Source: Affinundibacterium macrobrachii | Lineage (GTDB): Bacteria > Pseudomonadota > Gammaproteobacteria > Burkholderiales > Burkholderiaceae_D | Reading direction: 5' to 3' | NCBI RefSeq assembly: GCF_014652415.1 | Contig: NZ_BMYT01000004.1 | Span: 88,127-152,126, forward strand | DNA: 64,000 bases | Part shown: piece after piece, positions 26,056 to 35,342 of the stretch | Layout of the letters: every line of letters begins with the position of its first letter | Position numbering within the stretch: the first letter of the stretch is position 1 | Position numbers and translations under genes: made by a program | Notes under the pieces: generated by a model | Seen by the model: the letters and a program-made list of their open reading frames with translations, nothing else | Databases searched by the model: none | Told to the model about the DNA's origin: nothing

Positions 26056-26141
26056 ATTGGCACGATGGCGTAATGACGATTCGATTTCTGAAGCTGCCGA
26101 GATTGGTGAAGAGTCACTTTGGAAATTGTAAATCGATTATT

Positions 26142-26180
26142 AAAACCTGTAAGACATTAAAACCTTACAGGTTTTTTTTC
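26142..26180 (+). terminator. Intrinsic terminator
   Basis: AAAACCTGTAAG (26142-26153) pairs with CTTACAGGTTTT (26164-26175), followed by T4 or more. Confidence 0.88.
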
Positions 26181-26310
26181 GCCTAATGTTCTTGTCGAGT
26201 AAAAAAATATCGAGTACAGCAAATTACTTCGCGATAATTTGGGAACTTTTCTTTATCTCAAACGGAATAGTAGTATGAACGCAGCTTAACCAAGAATAAA
26301 TCCATCACGA

Positions 26311-26913
26311 ATGAGCGACTTGTTACCGGATATTGAATTAGTTCGACGAATGCGCAATGGCGATCAAGCGGCTTTTGTTGCCTTATATCGTCGTCATCAG
26401 GCGGCTTTGTATCGTTACGCTGTATTGCGTTGTGGATCAACGCAAGTAGCGGCTGATGTGGTGCAAGAAGTGTTTGTTGGCTTGATGAGCAATCAATATC
26501 ACTACGATGGATTAAAAGGAAACCTGCTGTATTTTCTGTTTGGTGTCGCGCGCAATCTTGCAATGAAGTTCGATGAAGTTACTCAACATCGTTTTCAAAA
26601 TCTTGAATCGGTATCGACATTGTCTGATTCTGAGTCGGATGATATGGATGAATCGATGGATGTGATGAGTGAAGAACCTAATCCCTTAGAGCGATTGCTG
26701 CAACATCAAATGGCAGAGGATTTACGTGTCGCGATCAATGATCTGTTACCACATTATCGTGATGTTTTGATTCTCTATGAAATGCAAGAAATGTCGTATT
26801 TGGATATTGCGGATATTTGTCAGATCAATGTAGGCACGGTGCGATCTCGTTTGTCACGCGCACGTCAAGCTTTGGCTGAGCGCTTGCAAGCATATCGACG
26901 TGAGGCGGCTTGA
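26311..26913 (+). CDS. ECF-type RNA polymerase sigma factor
   Basis: A 200-residue protein with sigma-70 region 2 (DQAAFVALYRRHQAALYRYAVLRC...AADVVQEVFVGLM) and region 4 (YLDIADICQINVGTVRSRLSRARQALAERLQ). A long acidic linker (SDSESDDMDESMDVMSEE) joins the two. It is the first gene of a three-gene operon with a putative anti-sigma factor and an exported protein. Upstream (26241-26250) GGGAACTTTT might be its own -35 motif; see findings. Confidence 0.93.
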   Translation: MSDLLPDIELVRRMRNGDQAAFVALYRRHQAALYRYAVLRCGSTQVAADVVQEVFVGLMSNQYHYDGLKGNLLYFLFGVARNLAMKFDEVTQHRFQNLESVSTLSDSESDDMDESMDVMSEEPNPLERLLQHQMAEDLRVAINDLLPHYRDVLILYEMQEMSYLDIADICQINVGTVRSRLSRARQALAERLQAYRREAA

Positions 26914-26990
26914 GACAGATTGTCTTCTATCAAGCCAGTACATAAGCAGAACAGATAAGCAGATCAGATTCACCAAAAGAAAGAAATGAA

Positions 26991-27482
26991 ATGGTAGACC
27001 TCGATCAAGTGAATGCACAGTTAAAACCTGCATTTACGGTACTCAAACAAGAAATGCATCACTTGCAGACTAGTCCGCAAGTAGAAGAAAACTTATTGAA
27101 AGCGTTTCAGCAGCAGTATCTAAAGCCAAGCTGGTGGCGCAAATGCCTTTCTGAGCCATGGCAGTGGAGCGGTGTGTTGGCGATGAGTCTGTTGGTGTGT
27201 TTGCTAGTGCTGAATAAGCCGACTGTTTTTGAAGTCAGCCCGGGATTTGCAGCCGATGCAGATACGCTCTATGAAGATATCCCATTTATCGCGATTGAGA
27301 GTGGCGAGACGATTTTGCAGCAAGAAAGTATGCGCATTGTGCGTGCCGAGGTTCCGCATACAGTATTGGCTTCCCTAGGTGTGCCGGTCAATCCGCAAGC
27401 GGCAAGTGATACCACGAGAGCAGAGATGTTAGTAGGTGAGAACGATGAGTATTTGGCGGTTCGATTTATTCCTAGCGAATAA
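26991..27482 (+). CDS. Putative anti-sigma factor, single-pass membrane protein
   Basis: The 163-residue protein has a cytosolic N-terminal stretch of about 50 residues rich in Gln, a TM segment at about residues 59-74 (VLAMSLLVCLLVLN) and a periplasmic C-terminal part (ADADTLYEDIPFIAIES). Position right after a sigma gene and this topology suggest an anti-sigma role. There is no zinc-binding anti-sigma (HxxxCxxC) motif. The nearest named family I could match is none; the anti-sigma call is by context. Confidence 0.65.
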   Translation: MVDLDQVNAQLKPAFTVLKQEMHHLQTSPQVEENLLKAFQQQYLKPSWWRKCLSEPWQWSGVLAMSLLVCLLVLNKPTVFEVSPGFAADADTLYEDIPFIAIESGETILQQESMRIVRAEVPHTVLASLGVPVNPQAASDTTRAEMLVGENDEYLAVRFIPSE

Positions 27483-27604
27483 TTCATTCGTAGAAGTGCA
27501 ATAGAAATTAGAGCGCTGAGTTGTCATCAGTGCGCTTAAAAGTAGGTTTAGAGAGCGCTCGCAGAGTACTCGAACCAAATCGAAAATATAAAGAAGGAGA
27601 AAAT

Positions 27605-28837
27605 ATGTTGACCAGAACCAATTTTAAAAAGCCTATGTTGTTAGCGATGATGTCCGCCGCGATATTTGCGACACCCGTTTATGCGACTAAGCTCAATGTC
27701 ACAGCAGATAAAATCGTCGCGTTTGAATTTCATTTGAGTGACACGGATAGTCCACAGAATGAAAAAGCAGCGACAAAAGAAACCGAAAAAAAGCAAGATA
27801 ATCGACGTGAAATGATACGTAGCGAAGTATTGATCAAACAAGCGCCGCGTGCGGATTTGATATCGAACGTTCAGAGCATTCGTATCGGTGAAAAACTTGT
27901 AAAAAATGCGCCATATAGCGCGGAAGTGGTTACCGAAAACCAGCAGAAATTAGCAGATGGTAATCTGATTTCAAATAAGGTCACGATGCTTACTTACCGT
28001 GATTCGCAAGGACGCACGCGAGAAGAGATACGCGACCCTAAAGGCGAAGTGAGAAGCATCATTATTCACGACCCCGAAAATGGACGCCTAATTCTGAATC
28101 CAAAATCGAAAACAGCGCTCAAGATGCTGCCAGTCGGGCAGTGGAAAGAGGGCGGTAAACAGTCGCTCAACATCGTCACAGAAAACATCACCAAGGCTGC
28201 CGATGGAAAGGATGTGATTGAATTGAAGTTAGCAAGTGAAGGTGATAAACAAGGTGAGCGCCACGTGGTGATACGCCGCGCCGTCAAGTCAGCTGACGGT
28301 AAAGTAATTTCCGGTGATGTAGAGAAAAATATGACGATAGATGTACGCGGTCCTGAAATGGGACGAAATATCGAAGTGCATGCAGGAAGCGCGGTTTTTG
28401 ACAGCAATTTCTCTCGTGTCTTTAGTGACGCAAAATGGTCGTCCAAGCGACAAACCAAAGCATTAGGAAGTCGCGACTTTGACGGCATCAAAGCCGACGG
28501 CAAGTTGGCAAGCTATGAAATCCCTGCAGGTGAAATTGGTAACGCCAATCCAATTGTAGTGAGTGATGAAAGTTGGGTTTCTCCTGAATTACAAATCACT
28601 GTGTATTCTAAGCACAGTGATCCACGATCGGGTGATCGCATCTATCGTCTTCAAAATGTAAAGCGCGACGAAGTTCCAGCATCCATGTTCACCGTACCTA
28701 GTGATTACAAGGTGACTGAATTCGGAAAACAGATGGGCAAGGCGATGAAATTTGATTGGAGTGATAAAGCAGACAAAGCGGACAAAGCTGAGAAAAGTCC
28801 AAAGATCGAACGAGAAATTCTGATCGAAAAGAAATAA
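27605..28837 (+). CDS. Exported protein of the ECF operon, unknown function
   Basis: The ATG at 27605 (GAAGGAGAAAAT upstream) gives 410 residues. Residues 1-26 are a signal peptide (MLTRTNFKKPMLLAMMSAAIFATPVYA). The mature part has about 380 residues, largely beta-type with Lys-rich stretches, ending in a tail rich in DKADKADKAEK. No family recognised. It is the third gene of the sigma/anti-sigma operon and may be the regulated envelope product. Confidence 0.72.
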   Translation: MLTRTNFKKPMLLAMMSAAIFATPVYATKLNVTADKIVAFEFHLSDTDSPQNEKAATKETEKKQDNRREMIRSEVLIKQAPRADLISNVQSIRIGEKLVKNAPYSAEVVTENQQKLADGNLISNKVTMLTYRDSQGRTREEIRDPKGEVRSIIIHDPENGRLILNPKSKTALKMLPVGQWKEGGKQSLNIVTENITKAADGKDVIELKLASEGDKQGERHVVIRRAVKSADGKVISGDVEKNMTIDVRGPEMGRNIEVHAGSAVFDSNFSRVFSDAKWSSKRQTKALGSRDFDGIKADGKLASYEIPAGEIGNANPIVVSDESWVSPELQITVYSKHSDPRSGDRIYRLQNVKRDEVPASMFTVPSDYKVTEFGKQMGKAMKFDWSDKADKADKAEKSPKIEREILIEKK

Positions 28838-28912
28838 GCAATTGAACTCGATTATGAAATCAAAGATTTGAATTTGATTTTAGATCACATCGGTTTTGCC
28901 TAGCCAAGGCAT

Positions 28913-28951
28913 ATAGCGAATCAATACCATCATTGATTCGCTATTTTTTTA
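28913..28951 (+). terminator. Intrinsic terminator of the ECF operon
   Basis: ATAGCGAATCAAT (28913-28925) and ATTGATTCGCTAT (28932-28944) are a perfect 13-bp stem with a 6-base loop, followed by TTTTTT. Confidence 0.9.
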
Positions 28952-29120
28952 AAGATTAATTGATTAAATACATAACTCTTAAAGAATAATGCTTTAATTC
29001 CTAAATTTCAGCTGAACGATATTGAACTGAAGTTGGAGTGGGCAGCTCGCTATTGAATTGTCTTACCCAAAAAAACATTGAGCTTTCAGTCTGTTGAAGA
29101 AGCGGAATAAGCGCAATTCC

Positions 29121-29156
29121 AAGCGAATCGATTTTGTGAATCGGTTCGCTTTTTTA
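29121..29156 (+). terminator. Second intrinsic terminator-like hairpin
   Basis: AAGCGAATCGATT (29121-29133) pairs with AATCGGTTCGCTT (29139-29151; one G-U pair), then TTTTT. It is downstream of the first terminator and of no known gene. Confidence 0.7.
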
Positions 29157-29291
29157 TTTTGACTTTGATCGCGATAGGCTCGCTTGCGCTTTATCTAATT
29201 TACTTGAAGTTTGTCTATGGAACTCGAGCAGAGCAAGCGCTGAAACTAGGTTAAACTCTTAACTTTGATAAACCATTTATCTATTTTTATC

Positions 29292-30539
29292 ATGAGCACA
29301 GCGAAGCCTTACGGATTTACCACCACCATTTTGCACAATGACCGTCAAAAAGAAATCGAACATGGTTCGCCACATAAGCCAATTCATAGCTCGGTGACTT
29401 ATGGCTACAAAAATGCAAGGGAATTAGCCGATGTATTTCAAGGCAAGCAAGCCGGTTATCGCTATGGACGTCAAGGCAATCCTACCGTCGCCGCATTGGA
29501 AGATAAGATTAGCAAAATGGAAGATGGCATCGCGAGTTTGTGTTTTGCTACGGGTATGGCGGCAATCGGCGCAGTTTTTCAGGGATTGTTGCGTCAGGGC
29601 GATCATATTATTTCTTCGCGGTTCTTGTTTGGGAACACTAATAGTGTTTGGCAAACTTGCGCGGAGCAAGGGATTCAGCTGTCCCTAGTCGATGCGACCA
29701 ATGTTGCAGAAGTGGCAGCCGCGATTACGCCAGCAACCCGTATGGTGTTTGTCGAAACGATCGCGAATCCGCGTACGCAAATCGCCGACCTCAAACGTAT
29801 CGGTGAGTTGTGTCAGCAACATGGCATTCTGTATGTGGTGGATAACACCATGACATCCCCTTATTTATTCCGCCCTAAAGCGGTCGGTGCTGGCTTGGTG
29901 GTGAATTCCTTAACTAAATCAATTGCGGGTCATGGCAACGTATTGGGTGGTGCATTGACCGATACGGGTCTGTTTGATTGGGCTAGTTATCCGCATATCG
30001 CTTCCAATTTCCGTAAGCTCGCTTCCGCCCAGCAAGGAATGGCGCAACTACGTGCAAAGGCTTTACGTGATTTTGGTGCATCCATTTCGCCCGATGCCGC
30101 GCACCAAATTGCCGTTGGTGCCGAGACACTGGCGCTGCGTATGCAACGTGAAAGCGAAAATGCCTTGGAATTAGCGCGCTTGCTTCAGGCTGATCCGCGG
30201 GTGGCGGTGGTGCACTACCCAGGCTTGGAGTCACATCCTCAACATGCGCTCGCGAGCGAGTTGTTTCGTGCCTATGGTGCTTTATTGAGTTTTGAGTTAA
30301 AGCCAGAAATTGATTGTTTTGATTATTTGAATCACTTGAAACTAGCGATTAACGCCACACATCTGGGGGATACGCGTACCTTGGTGATCCCAGTTGCGCA
30401 TACGATTTTCTTTGAGATGGGGCCGGAACGTCGTGCTGAAATGGGTATCGTTGATTCCTTAATTCGTGTCTCAGTCGGAATTGAAGATACCGAAGATTTA
30501 TTGCAAGACTTTGCAAATGCTTTAAATCAGTTTGATTAA
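29292..30539 (+). CDS. Cystathionine gamma-synthase-family PLP enzyme (Cys/Met metabolism)
   Basis: The product is 415 residues from the ATG at 29292 (a TTG start at 29265 is less likely). It has the full-length trans-sulfuration fold: YRYGRQGNPTVAALEDKI, the PLP-binding NSLTKSIAGHGN with the Schiff-base Lys, VETIANPRTQIADL and the C-terminal LIRVSVGIEDTEDLLQDF. The family acts in methionine and cysteine synthesis or in degradation of homocysteine derivatives; the exact reaction (O-acetylhomoserine sulfhydrylase, gamma-synthase or gamma-lyase) is undetermined. Single-gene unit. Confidence 0.92.
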   Translation: MSTAKPYGFTTTILHNDRQKEIEHGSPHKPIHSSVTYGYKNARELADVFQGKQAGYRYGRQGNPTVAALEDKISKMEDGIASLCFATGMAAIGAVFQGLLRQGDHIISSRFLFGNTNSVWQTCAEQGIQLSLVDATNVAEVAAAITPATRMVFVETIANPRTQIADLKRIGELCQQHGILYVVDNTMTSPYLFRPKAVGAGLVVNSLTKSIAGHGNVLGGALTDTGLFDWASYPHIASNFRKLASAQQGMAQLRAKALRDFGASISPDAAHQIAVGAETLALRMQRESENALELARLLQADPRVAVVHYPGLESHPQHALASELFRAYGALLSFELKPEIDCFDYLNHLKLAINATHLGDTRTLVIPVAHTIFFEMGPERRAEMGIVDSLIRVSVGIEDTEDLLQDFANALNQFD

Positions 30540-30709
30540 GTTTTTGTCGCTGCGATTATGCCGCCATTTGCTTAGGTGAATTGCGGCACTTAGTAATATT
30601 GATTACAGACCTGCATTGAGCAAATTGACGTTTCAATTTGTGCTATTGAAGCTTGCCCCGATTTTAATTTGCAGCTTGGTCGATATCGCCATTAGCATCA
30701 GTAATTATT

Positions 30710-30740
30710 GTATGGTTTGTGCTTATTGTAGAAACCATAC
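30710..30740. promoter_or_regulatory. 9-bp inverted repeat upstream of permease gene
   Basis: GTATGGTTT (30710-30718) and AAACCATAC (30732-30740) frame 13 bases, ending about 45 bases before the permease start at 30785. Candidate operator or leader hairpin; not tested. Confidence 0.45.
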
Positions 30741-30784
30741 TATCCGTAACACTTGTACCAGCAAATTCCTTAGATAGGAGCACC

Positions 30785-33295
30785 ATGTTTTCATTTATCT
30801 TGCCTATAGCAGTTCGCATGACGCAGCGCGATTGGCGTGCTGGTGAACTTCGATTTTTGTTAATTGCCTTGATGGTCGCGGTGGCTTCATTATCCTCAGT
30901 CGGATTTTTTGTCGATCGTATGCGCAGCGGCTTGGAGCGCGATGCACATCAAGTATTAGGTGCGGATTTGTTAGTGGTATCGACACAGGGGATACGTCCA
31001 GAATGGAAGCAGCTAGCGCAACAAAATGGATTGAAGACTGCCGAGACGGTGGTTTTTCCTAGCATGGCTTTGGCGGGCGAGGGTGATGCTGCGATGAGCA
31101 AATTGGTTACGCTAAAAGCAGTGACCGATGGCTATCCGCTACGTGGTAAGTTAAAACTGGTTCAAGGCGAAAAGGAAGTCGCCGTTGATCATATTCCCGC
31201 GGTCGGCACCGCTTGGGTTGATCCTGCATTATTAGGAAGCTTAAAGATCGCAATTGGTAGCAAGATTAGTGTCGGTGAACAGCAATTTACTGTTACGCAA
31301 AGTATTGCAGCTGAGCCAGATCGCGGCGCTGGTTTTCTTGGTTTTTCACCACGTGTCATGATTTCCGAGAAGGATTTGGCGGCGACAAAATTAATCCAAG
31401 ATGGTTCGCGCATCACGTATCGCTTATTACTTGCGGGCGAAAAGCAAGCCGTAGAAAACTTTCGTGTGACCTTAGATAAAAGTCTGACCGAACAAAATGT
31501 CAAAGGTGTACGCATCGAGACGATTACGAATGGCAATGAGCAATTGCGTACGACTCTGGATCGTGCGGAACAATTCTTATCGATGGTGAGTATGCTATCC
31601 GCTATGTTGGCAGCGGTCGCCGTGGCGATGGCAGCGCGCCGTTTTATGCTGCGACACATCGATGCGTGTGCGATGTTGCGTTGTTTGGGTTTGACTCAAA
31701 ATCAAGTGACTAGCATGTATCTGTTAGAGTTTTTGATGCTAGGTATCGTCGGTAGTATTGCGGGTGTCTTGATTGGGTTTGCAAGTCATTTCCTATTATT
31801 GGAGTGGCTTGGTGGTTTGGTGTCAGTTGATTTGCCTGCCGCCAGTATGCTCCCTGCATTGCAAGGGATTGCAGTCGGTATTTTGTTACTGGTGGGATTT
31901 GCGATGCCACCGATTTTGCAGTTACGCGACGTGCCACACAATCAAGTGATTCGTCGCGAGCAAGATGCGCCTAAGGCAATGAGTCTTGCGACTTATGCAT
32001 TGGGTCTTGGTATTTTTATCGCTTTATTATTGTGGCAAACCGGCGATGTCAAAGTTGGGCTAATGGTGGCAGTCGGTTTTATCCTTGGTTTATTCCTGTT
32101 TTCTTTCATTGCTTGGTTGAGTATTTTTGTCTTGAAACGTTTGCGCACGAGCTTTAATTTTGCCGCTTGGCGTTTTGCGATCACAGCTTTGCAACGTCGA
32201 CCTGGAGCGACTGTGGTGCAAGTGGTTTCTTTGTCTTTAGGGCTGATGGCGCTGCTGTTGTTGACCGTGGTACGTGGTGATTTAATCTCTGCGTGGAAGC
32301 AATCAACCCCAGCAGATGCGCCGAATCATTTTGTGATCAATATTCAACCTGATCAAAAAGAAGAAATTGCACAGCGTGTAGAGAAGTTTGCTAAACCCAT
32401 GATTTATCCGATGATACGTGGGCGTTTAATTCAAATTAATGATCAAGTATTAAAACCGAATTCCTATCAAGATGAACGCGCTAACTCTTTGGTGGAGAGG
32501 GAATTTAATCTCTCGACTATGAGCGAATTGCCAGCTTTAAATAAAGTGGTAGCTGGAGAATGGTACAAAGATGTTAGCGCAACGGAGCCAGAAGCTTCGG
32601 TTGAAGAAGGTTTGGCGAAGACTTTGAAGTTGAAATTAGGCGACCAAATGGTGTTTGATATCGCTGGTCAAAAAGTATCTGCCAAAGTCACAAGCTTGCG
32701 TAAATTGGATTGGGGATCAATGCGCGTGAATTTCTTTGTTGTGATTAATCCCAAAGCAATGCAAGACATGCCGCAAACATTCATCACTGCATTTCGCGTA
32801 CCTGACGAGCAAAAGCAATTTACCAATCAATTGACATTAGATTTCCCGAATTTAACTGTGATGGATGTGGGCGCGATTTTGAAGCAATTGCAAGACATCT
32901 TAGATCAAGTCGTTACCGCGGTTGAGTTTTTGTTCTTATTCACTTTAGTTTCAGGCATTTTAGTTTTATATGCTGCGTTGGCTGGATCGCAGGATATTCG
33001 TATGCGGGAAGCGGCGTTGCTACGCGCTTTGGGTGCAACGCGTAAGCAATTATCGCAGGCGCAGTGGGTCGAGTTTTTATTAGTTGGTAGTTTGGCTGGG
33101 GCGCTTGCAGCATGCGGCGCCTTAGCGATCGGTTGGGTACTCGCCACCTTCGCATTTAAATTTGCTTGGACTTTCTCGCCTGTGGTGATCGGCGCTGGTG
33201 TTGTCGTCGGTGCAGTTTGTGCACTGCTTGGCGGTTGGTTAGGTTTGCGCAATGTGTTGAGTCAACCGCCTCTGCTGTCTTTGAGAAATAGCTAG
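30785..33295 (+). CDS. FtsX-type ABC transporter permease (YbbP/MacB-like)
   Basis: The 836-residue start is the ATG at 30785 preceded by GATAGGAGCACC. The N-terminal TM (about residues 20-40) is followed by a large periplasmic region and clusters of TM helices near residues 265-300, 315-365, 395-450, 485-510 and the C-terminus. Two FtsX domains (with the LRCLGLTQNQ and LRALGATRKQ signatures) match the YbbP build, which exports lipophilic molecules. No ATPase gene is in the neighbourhood. The next gene is a truncated haemoglobin. Confidence 0.9.
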   Translation: MFSFILPIAVRMTQRDWRAGELRFLLIALMVAVASLSSVGFFVDRMRSGLERDAHQVLGADLLVVSTQGIRPEWKQLAQQNGLKTAETVVFPSMALAGEGDAAMSKLVTLKAVTDGYPLRGKLKLVQGEKEVAVDHIPAVGTAWVDPALLGSLKIAIGSKISVGEQQFTVTQSIAAEPDRGAGFLGFSPRVMISEKDLAATKLIQDGSRITYRLLLAGEKQAVENFRVTLDKSLTEQNVKGVRIETITNGNEQLRTTLDRAEQFLSMVSMLSAMLAAVAVAMAARRFMLRHIDACAMLRCLGLTQNQVTSMYLLEFLMLGIVGSIAGVLIGFASHFLLLEWLGGLVSVDLPAASMLPALQGIAVGILLLVGFAMPPILQLRDVPHNQVIRREQDAPKAMSLATYALGLGIFIALLLWQTGDVKVGLMVAVGFILGLFLFSFIAWLSIFVLKRLRTSFNFAAWRFAITALQRRPGATVVQVVSLSLGLMALLLLTVVRGDLISAWKQSTPADAPNHFVINIQPDQKEEIAQRVEKFAKPMIYPMIRGRLIQINDQVLKPNSYQDERANSLVEREFNLSTMSELPALNKVVAGEWYKDVSATEPEASVEEGLAKTLKLKLGDQMVFDIAGQKVSAKVTSLRKLDWGSMRVNFFVVINPKAMQDMPQTFITAFRVPDEQKQFTNQLTLDFPNLTVMDVGAILKQLQDILDQVVTAVEFLFLFTLVSGILVLYAALAGSQDIRMREAALLRALGATRKQLSQAQWVEFLLVGSLAGALAACGALAIGWVLATFAFKFAWTFSPVVIGAGVVVGAVCALLGGWLGLRNVLSQPPLLSLRNS

Positions 33296-33380
33296 CTTGT
33301 CGCAAAGTGGGCAATGCGCAAATAGACAATAAAAAGACAGTAAAAAGACAGTCAAAAATATTTAAAGAAGTTGAGAAATA

Positions 33381-33779
33381 ATGCAAGAACAAGAAGAGAA
33401 ATCGAATCTATACGAATTGATAGGCGGTGCTGAAAAACTGCGCGAGATGGTCGATCGTTTCTATGATTTGATGCAACTAGAAGCGGAGTTTGCCGGTATC
33501 AATCAAATGCATCCGCAGCCAAATGATAGTTCGCGCGATAAGTTGTTTTGGTTTTTATCAGGCTGGATGGGAGGCCCGAACTTGTATATCGAACAGTTTG
33601 GTCATCCACGTTTGCGCGCAAGGCATTTGCCCTATGCAATTGGTGTTGCTGAGCGTGATCAATGGCTGCGTTGTATGGCGTGGGCGATGCAGGATGTAGG
33701 AATTGAGCAGGCTTTGCAAGAACATTTAATGAATTCGTTTTATCAGACCGCTGATTGGATGCGCAACACTCCAGGATAA
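33381..33779 (+). CDS. Group II truncated haemoglobin
   Basis: The 132-residue globin has the proximal His H82 (RARHLPYAIG), helix-B aromatic residues F27/Y28 in DRFYDLM and the conserved W at G8 (DQWLRCMAWAMQD), with the GGPxLY turn. These proteins bind oxygen or NO and are often linked to oxidative or nitrosative stress. The gene sits between the permease and rmuC. Confidence 0.93.
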   Translation: MQEQEEKSNLYELIGGAEKLREMVDRFYDLMQLEAEFAGINQMHPQPNDSSRDKLFWFLSGWMGGPNLYIEQFGHPRLRARHLPYAIGVAERDQWLRCMAWAMQDVGIEQALQEHLMNSFYQTADWMRNTPG

Positions 33780-33863
33780 TGTCTTGAGCTATGGTTTGAT
33801 TTTTCTTTACTCGACCGCCATACAAGCTCTCGGCCTTTTCATTGACACATAAGACAAAACTAC

Positions 33864-35330
33864 ATGAACACCATCGAAATCATCTTGAGCCTTGCAATTA
33901 CCGTAGTCGTTGTTTTGCAGCTACTCATTTTAATGCGCAAGCAGGGCAGTACTCAGGATGCGCAATTGTTAGCTTTGCAAACGCAACTACAGCAAATGCA
34001 GAATCAACAGCAGCAAGCACAAGAACGTAGCGAACGGAGTTTGCGTGAACAAGTGCAATCGACAGCGCAAGCAACGCGACAAGAGCTAGGCACCAATTTT
34101 AGCCAATTCCAGCAGACCGTCAGCGCGCAACTAACCAGTGTCGCCACGCTGCAAAATAATCAGATTGATGCGTTTTCACAGCAGTTAGTCAAGCTCAATG
34201 AAAGTAACGCGCAACAATTAGAACAGATGCGTCAAGCGCTAACCTTACAAGGCCAAAGCGCCCGCGAAGAATTGGGTTTGAGCTTGAAACACTTTGCCGA
34301 TACGCTCAATCAAAGCTTAAGCAGCATGACTGAATCGAATGCGCAACGAATGCTTGAGATTCGCGCCACCTTAGAACAAAAAATTCAGCAACTGCAAGCC
34401 GATAACGCCAGCAAGTTAGAAGAAATGCGTAAGACAGTTGATGAAAAATTGCATGCAACTTTAGAACAGCGTTTAGGCGAGTCATTTAAGCAAGTGTCGG
34501 AACGCCTTGAGAAGGTGCATCAAGGTTTGGGTGAGATGCAACAACTGGCGATCGGTGTCGGCGACTTAAAACGTGTACTCACCAACGTGAAAACACGCGG
34601 CACTTGGGGCGAAGTTCAGTTAGAGATGGTGTTAGAGCAAATGCTGACACCTGATCAATACGCCAAAAATGTTGAGACGATTCCGAATAGTGGTGAGCGA
34701 GTTGAATTTGCAATTAAGTTGCCAGGTAAGGATGATGATCGGGCACCAGTTTGGATGCCAATCGATGCGAAATTTCCGAAAGAACAGTATGAGCGCTTGT
34801 TAGATGCTGCAGAACGTGCTGATGCCGACGGTGTCGCGCAAGCAGGCAAAGAGTTGGAGCGCGTGATTCGCAATGAAGCAAAAACTATTGCAGAAAAATA
34901 CTTGTCGCCGCCTTTAACGACCGATTTCGCTTTGCTGTTTTTGCCGACCGAAGGTTTGTATGCGGAAGTGATGCGTCGCCCAGGTTTGGCTGATGAATTA
35001 CAGCGAACTTATCGCGTATCGATTTCTGGCCCATCAACCTTGTCGGCTTTGTTAAATAGCTTGCAAATGGGCTTTAGAACCTTGGTTTTGGAAAAACGTT
35101 CATCGGAAGTATGGCAAGTGTTGGGTGCTGTTAAAACGGAGTTCGGTAAGTTTGGCGATGTTTTAGCTGCGACAAAAAATGCCTTGGTCAAAGCTGCCGA
35201 CAATATTGATAAAGCAGAAGTACGCACGCGCCAAATGACACGTAAATTAAAGTTAGTTGAGGCACTGCCTACCGATACCGCACAAAGTTTGTTAGGAATC
35301 GAAGACAGTGGCGAGGATGGTGAAGCCTAA
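33864..35330 (+). CDS. rmuC: DNA recombination protein RmuC
   Basis: The 488-residue protein has an N-terminal membrane helix (residues 3-21), a long Gln-rich coiled coil (about 25-200) and the C-terminal RmuC nuclease-like domain (VLTNVKTRGTWGEVQLEMVLEQMLTP and WMPIDAKFPKEQYERLL). The conserved D-x-K (IDAKFP) is present. RmuC limits inversions at short inverted repeats. It ends 12 bases before the convergent DUF2269 stop. Confidence 0.95.
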   Translation: MNTIEIILSLAITVVVVLQLLILMRKQGSTQDAQLLALQTQLQQMQNQQQQAQERSERSLREQVQSTAQATRQELGTNFSQFQQTVSAQLTSVATLQNNQIDAFSQQLVKLNESNAQQLEQMRQALTLQGQSAREELGLSLKHFADTLNQSLSSMTESNAQRMLEIRATLEQKIQQLQADNASKLEEMRKTVDEKLHATLEQRLGESFKQVSERLEKVHQGLGEMQQLAIGVGDLKRVLTNVKTRGTWGEVQLEMVLEQMLTPDQYAKNVETIPNSGERVEFAIKLPGKDDDRAPVWMPIDAKFPKEQYERLLDAAERADADGVAQAGKELERVIRNEAKTIAEKYLSPPLTTDFALLFLPTEGLYAEVMRRPGLADELQRTYRVSISGPSTLSALLNSLQMGFRTLVLEKRSSEVWQVLGAVKTEFGKFGDVLAATKNALVKAADNIDKAEVRTRQMTRKLKLVEALPTDTAQSLLGIEDSGEDGEA

Positions 35331-35342
35331 CATTGGCATAGA

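Larger units (their letters stand above)
28838..29291. other. Intergenic region with two hairpins (454 bp)
   Basis: Two separate hairpin/T-run structures (28913-28951 and 29121-29156) lie in it. Between them are about 170 bases with no coding potential. Nothing else was recognised; see findings for a small RNA candidate. Confidence 0.6.
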
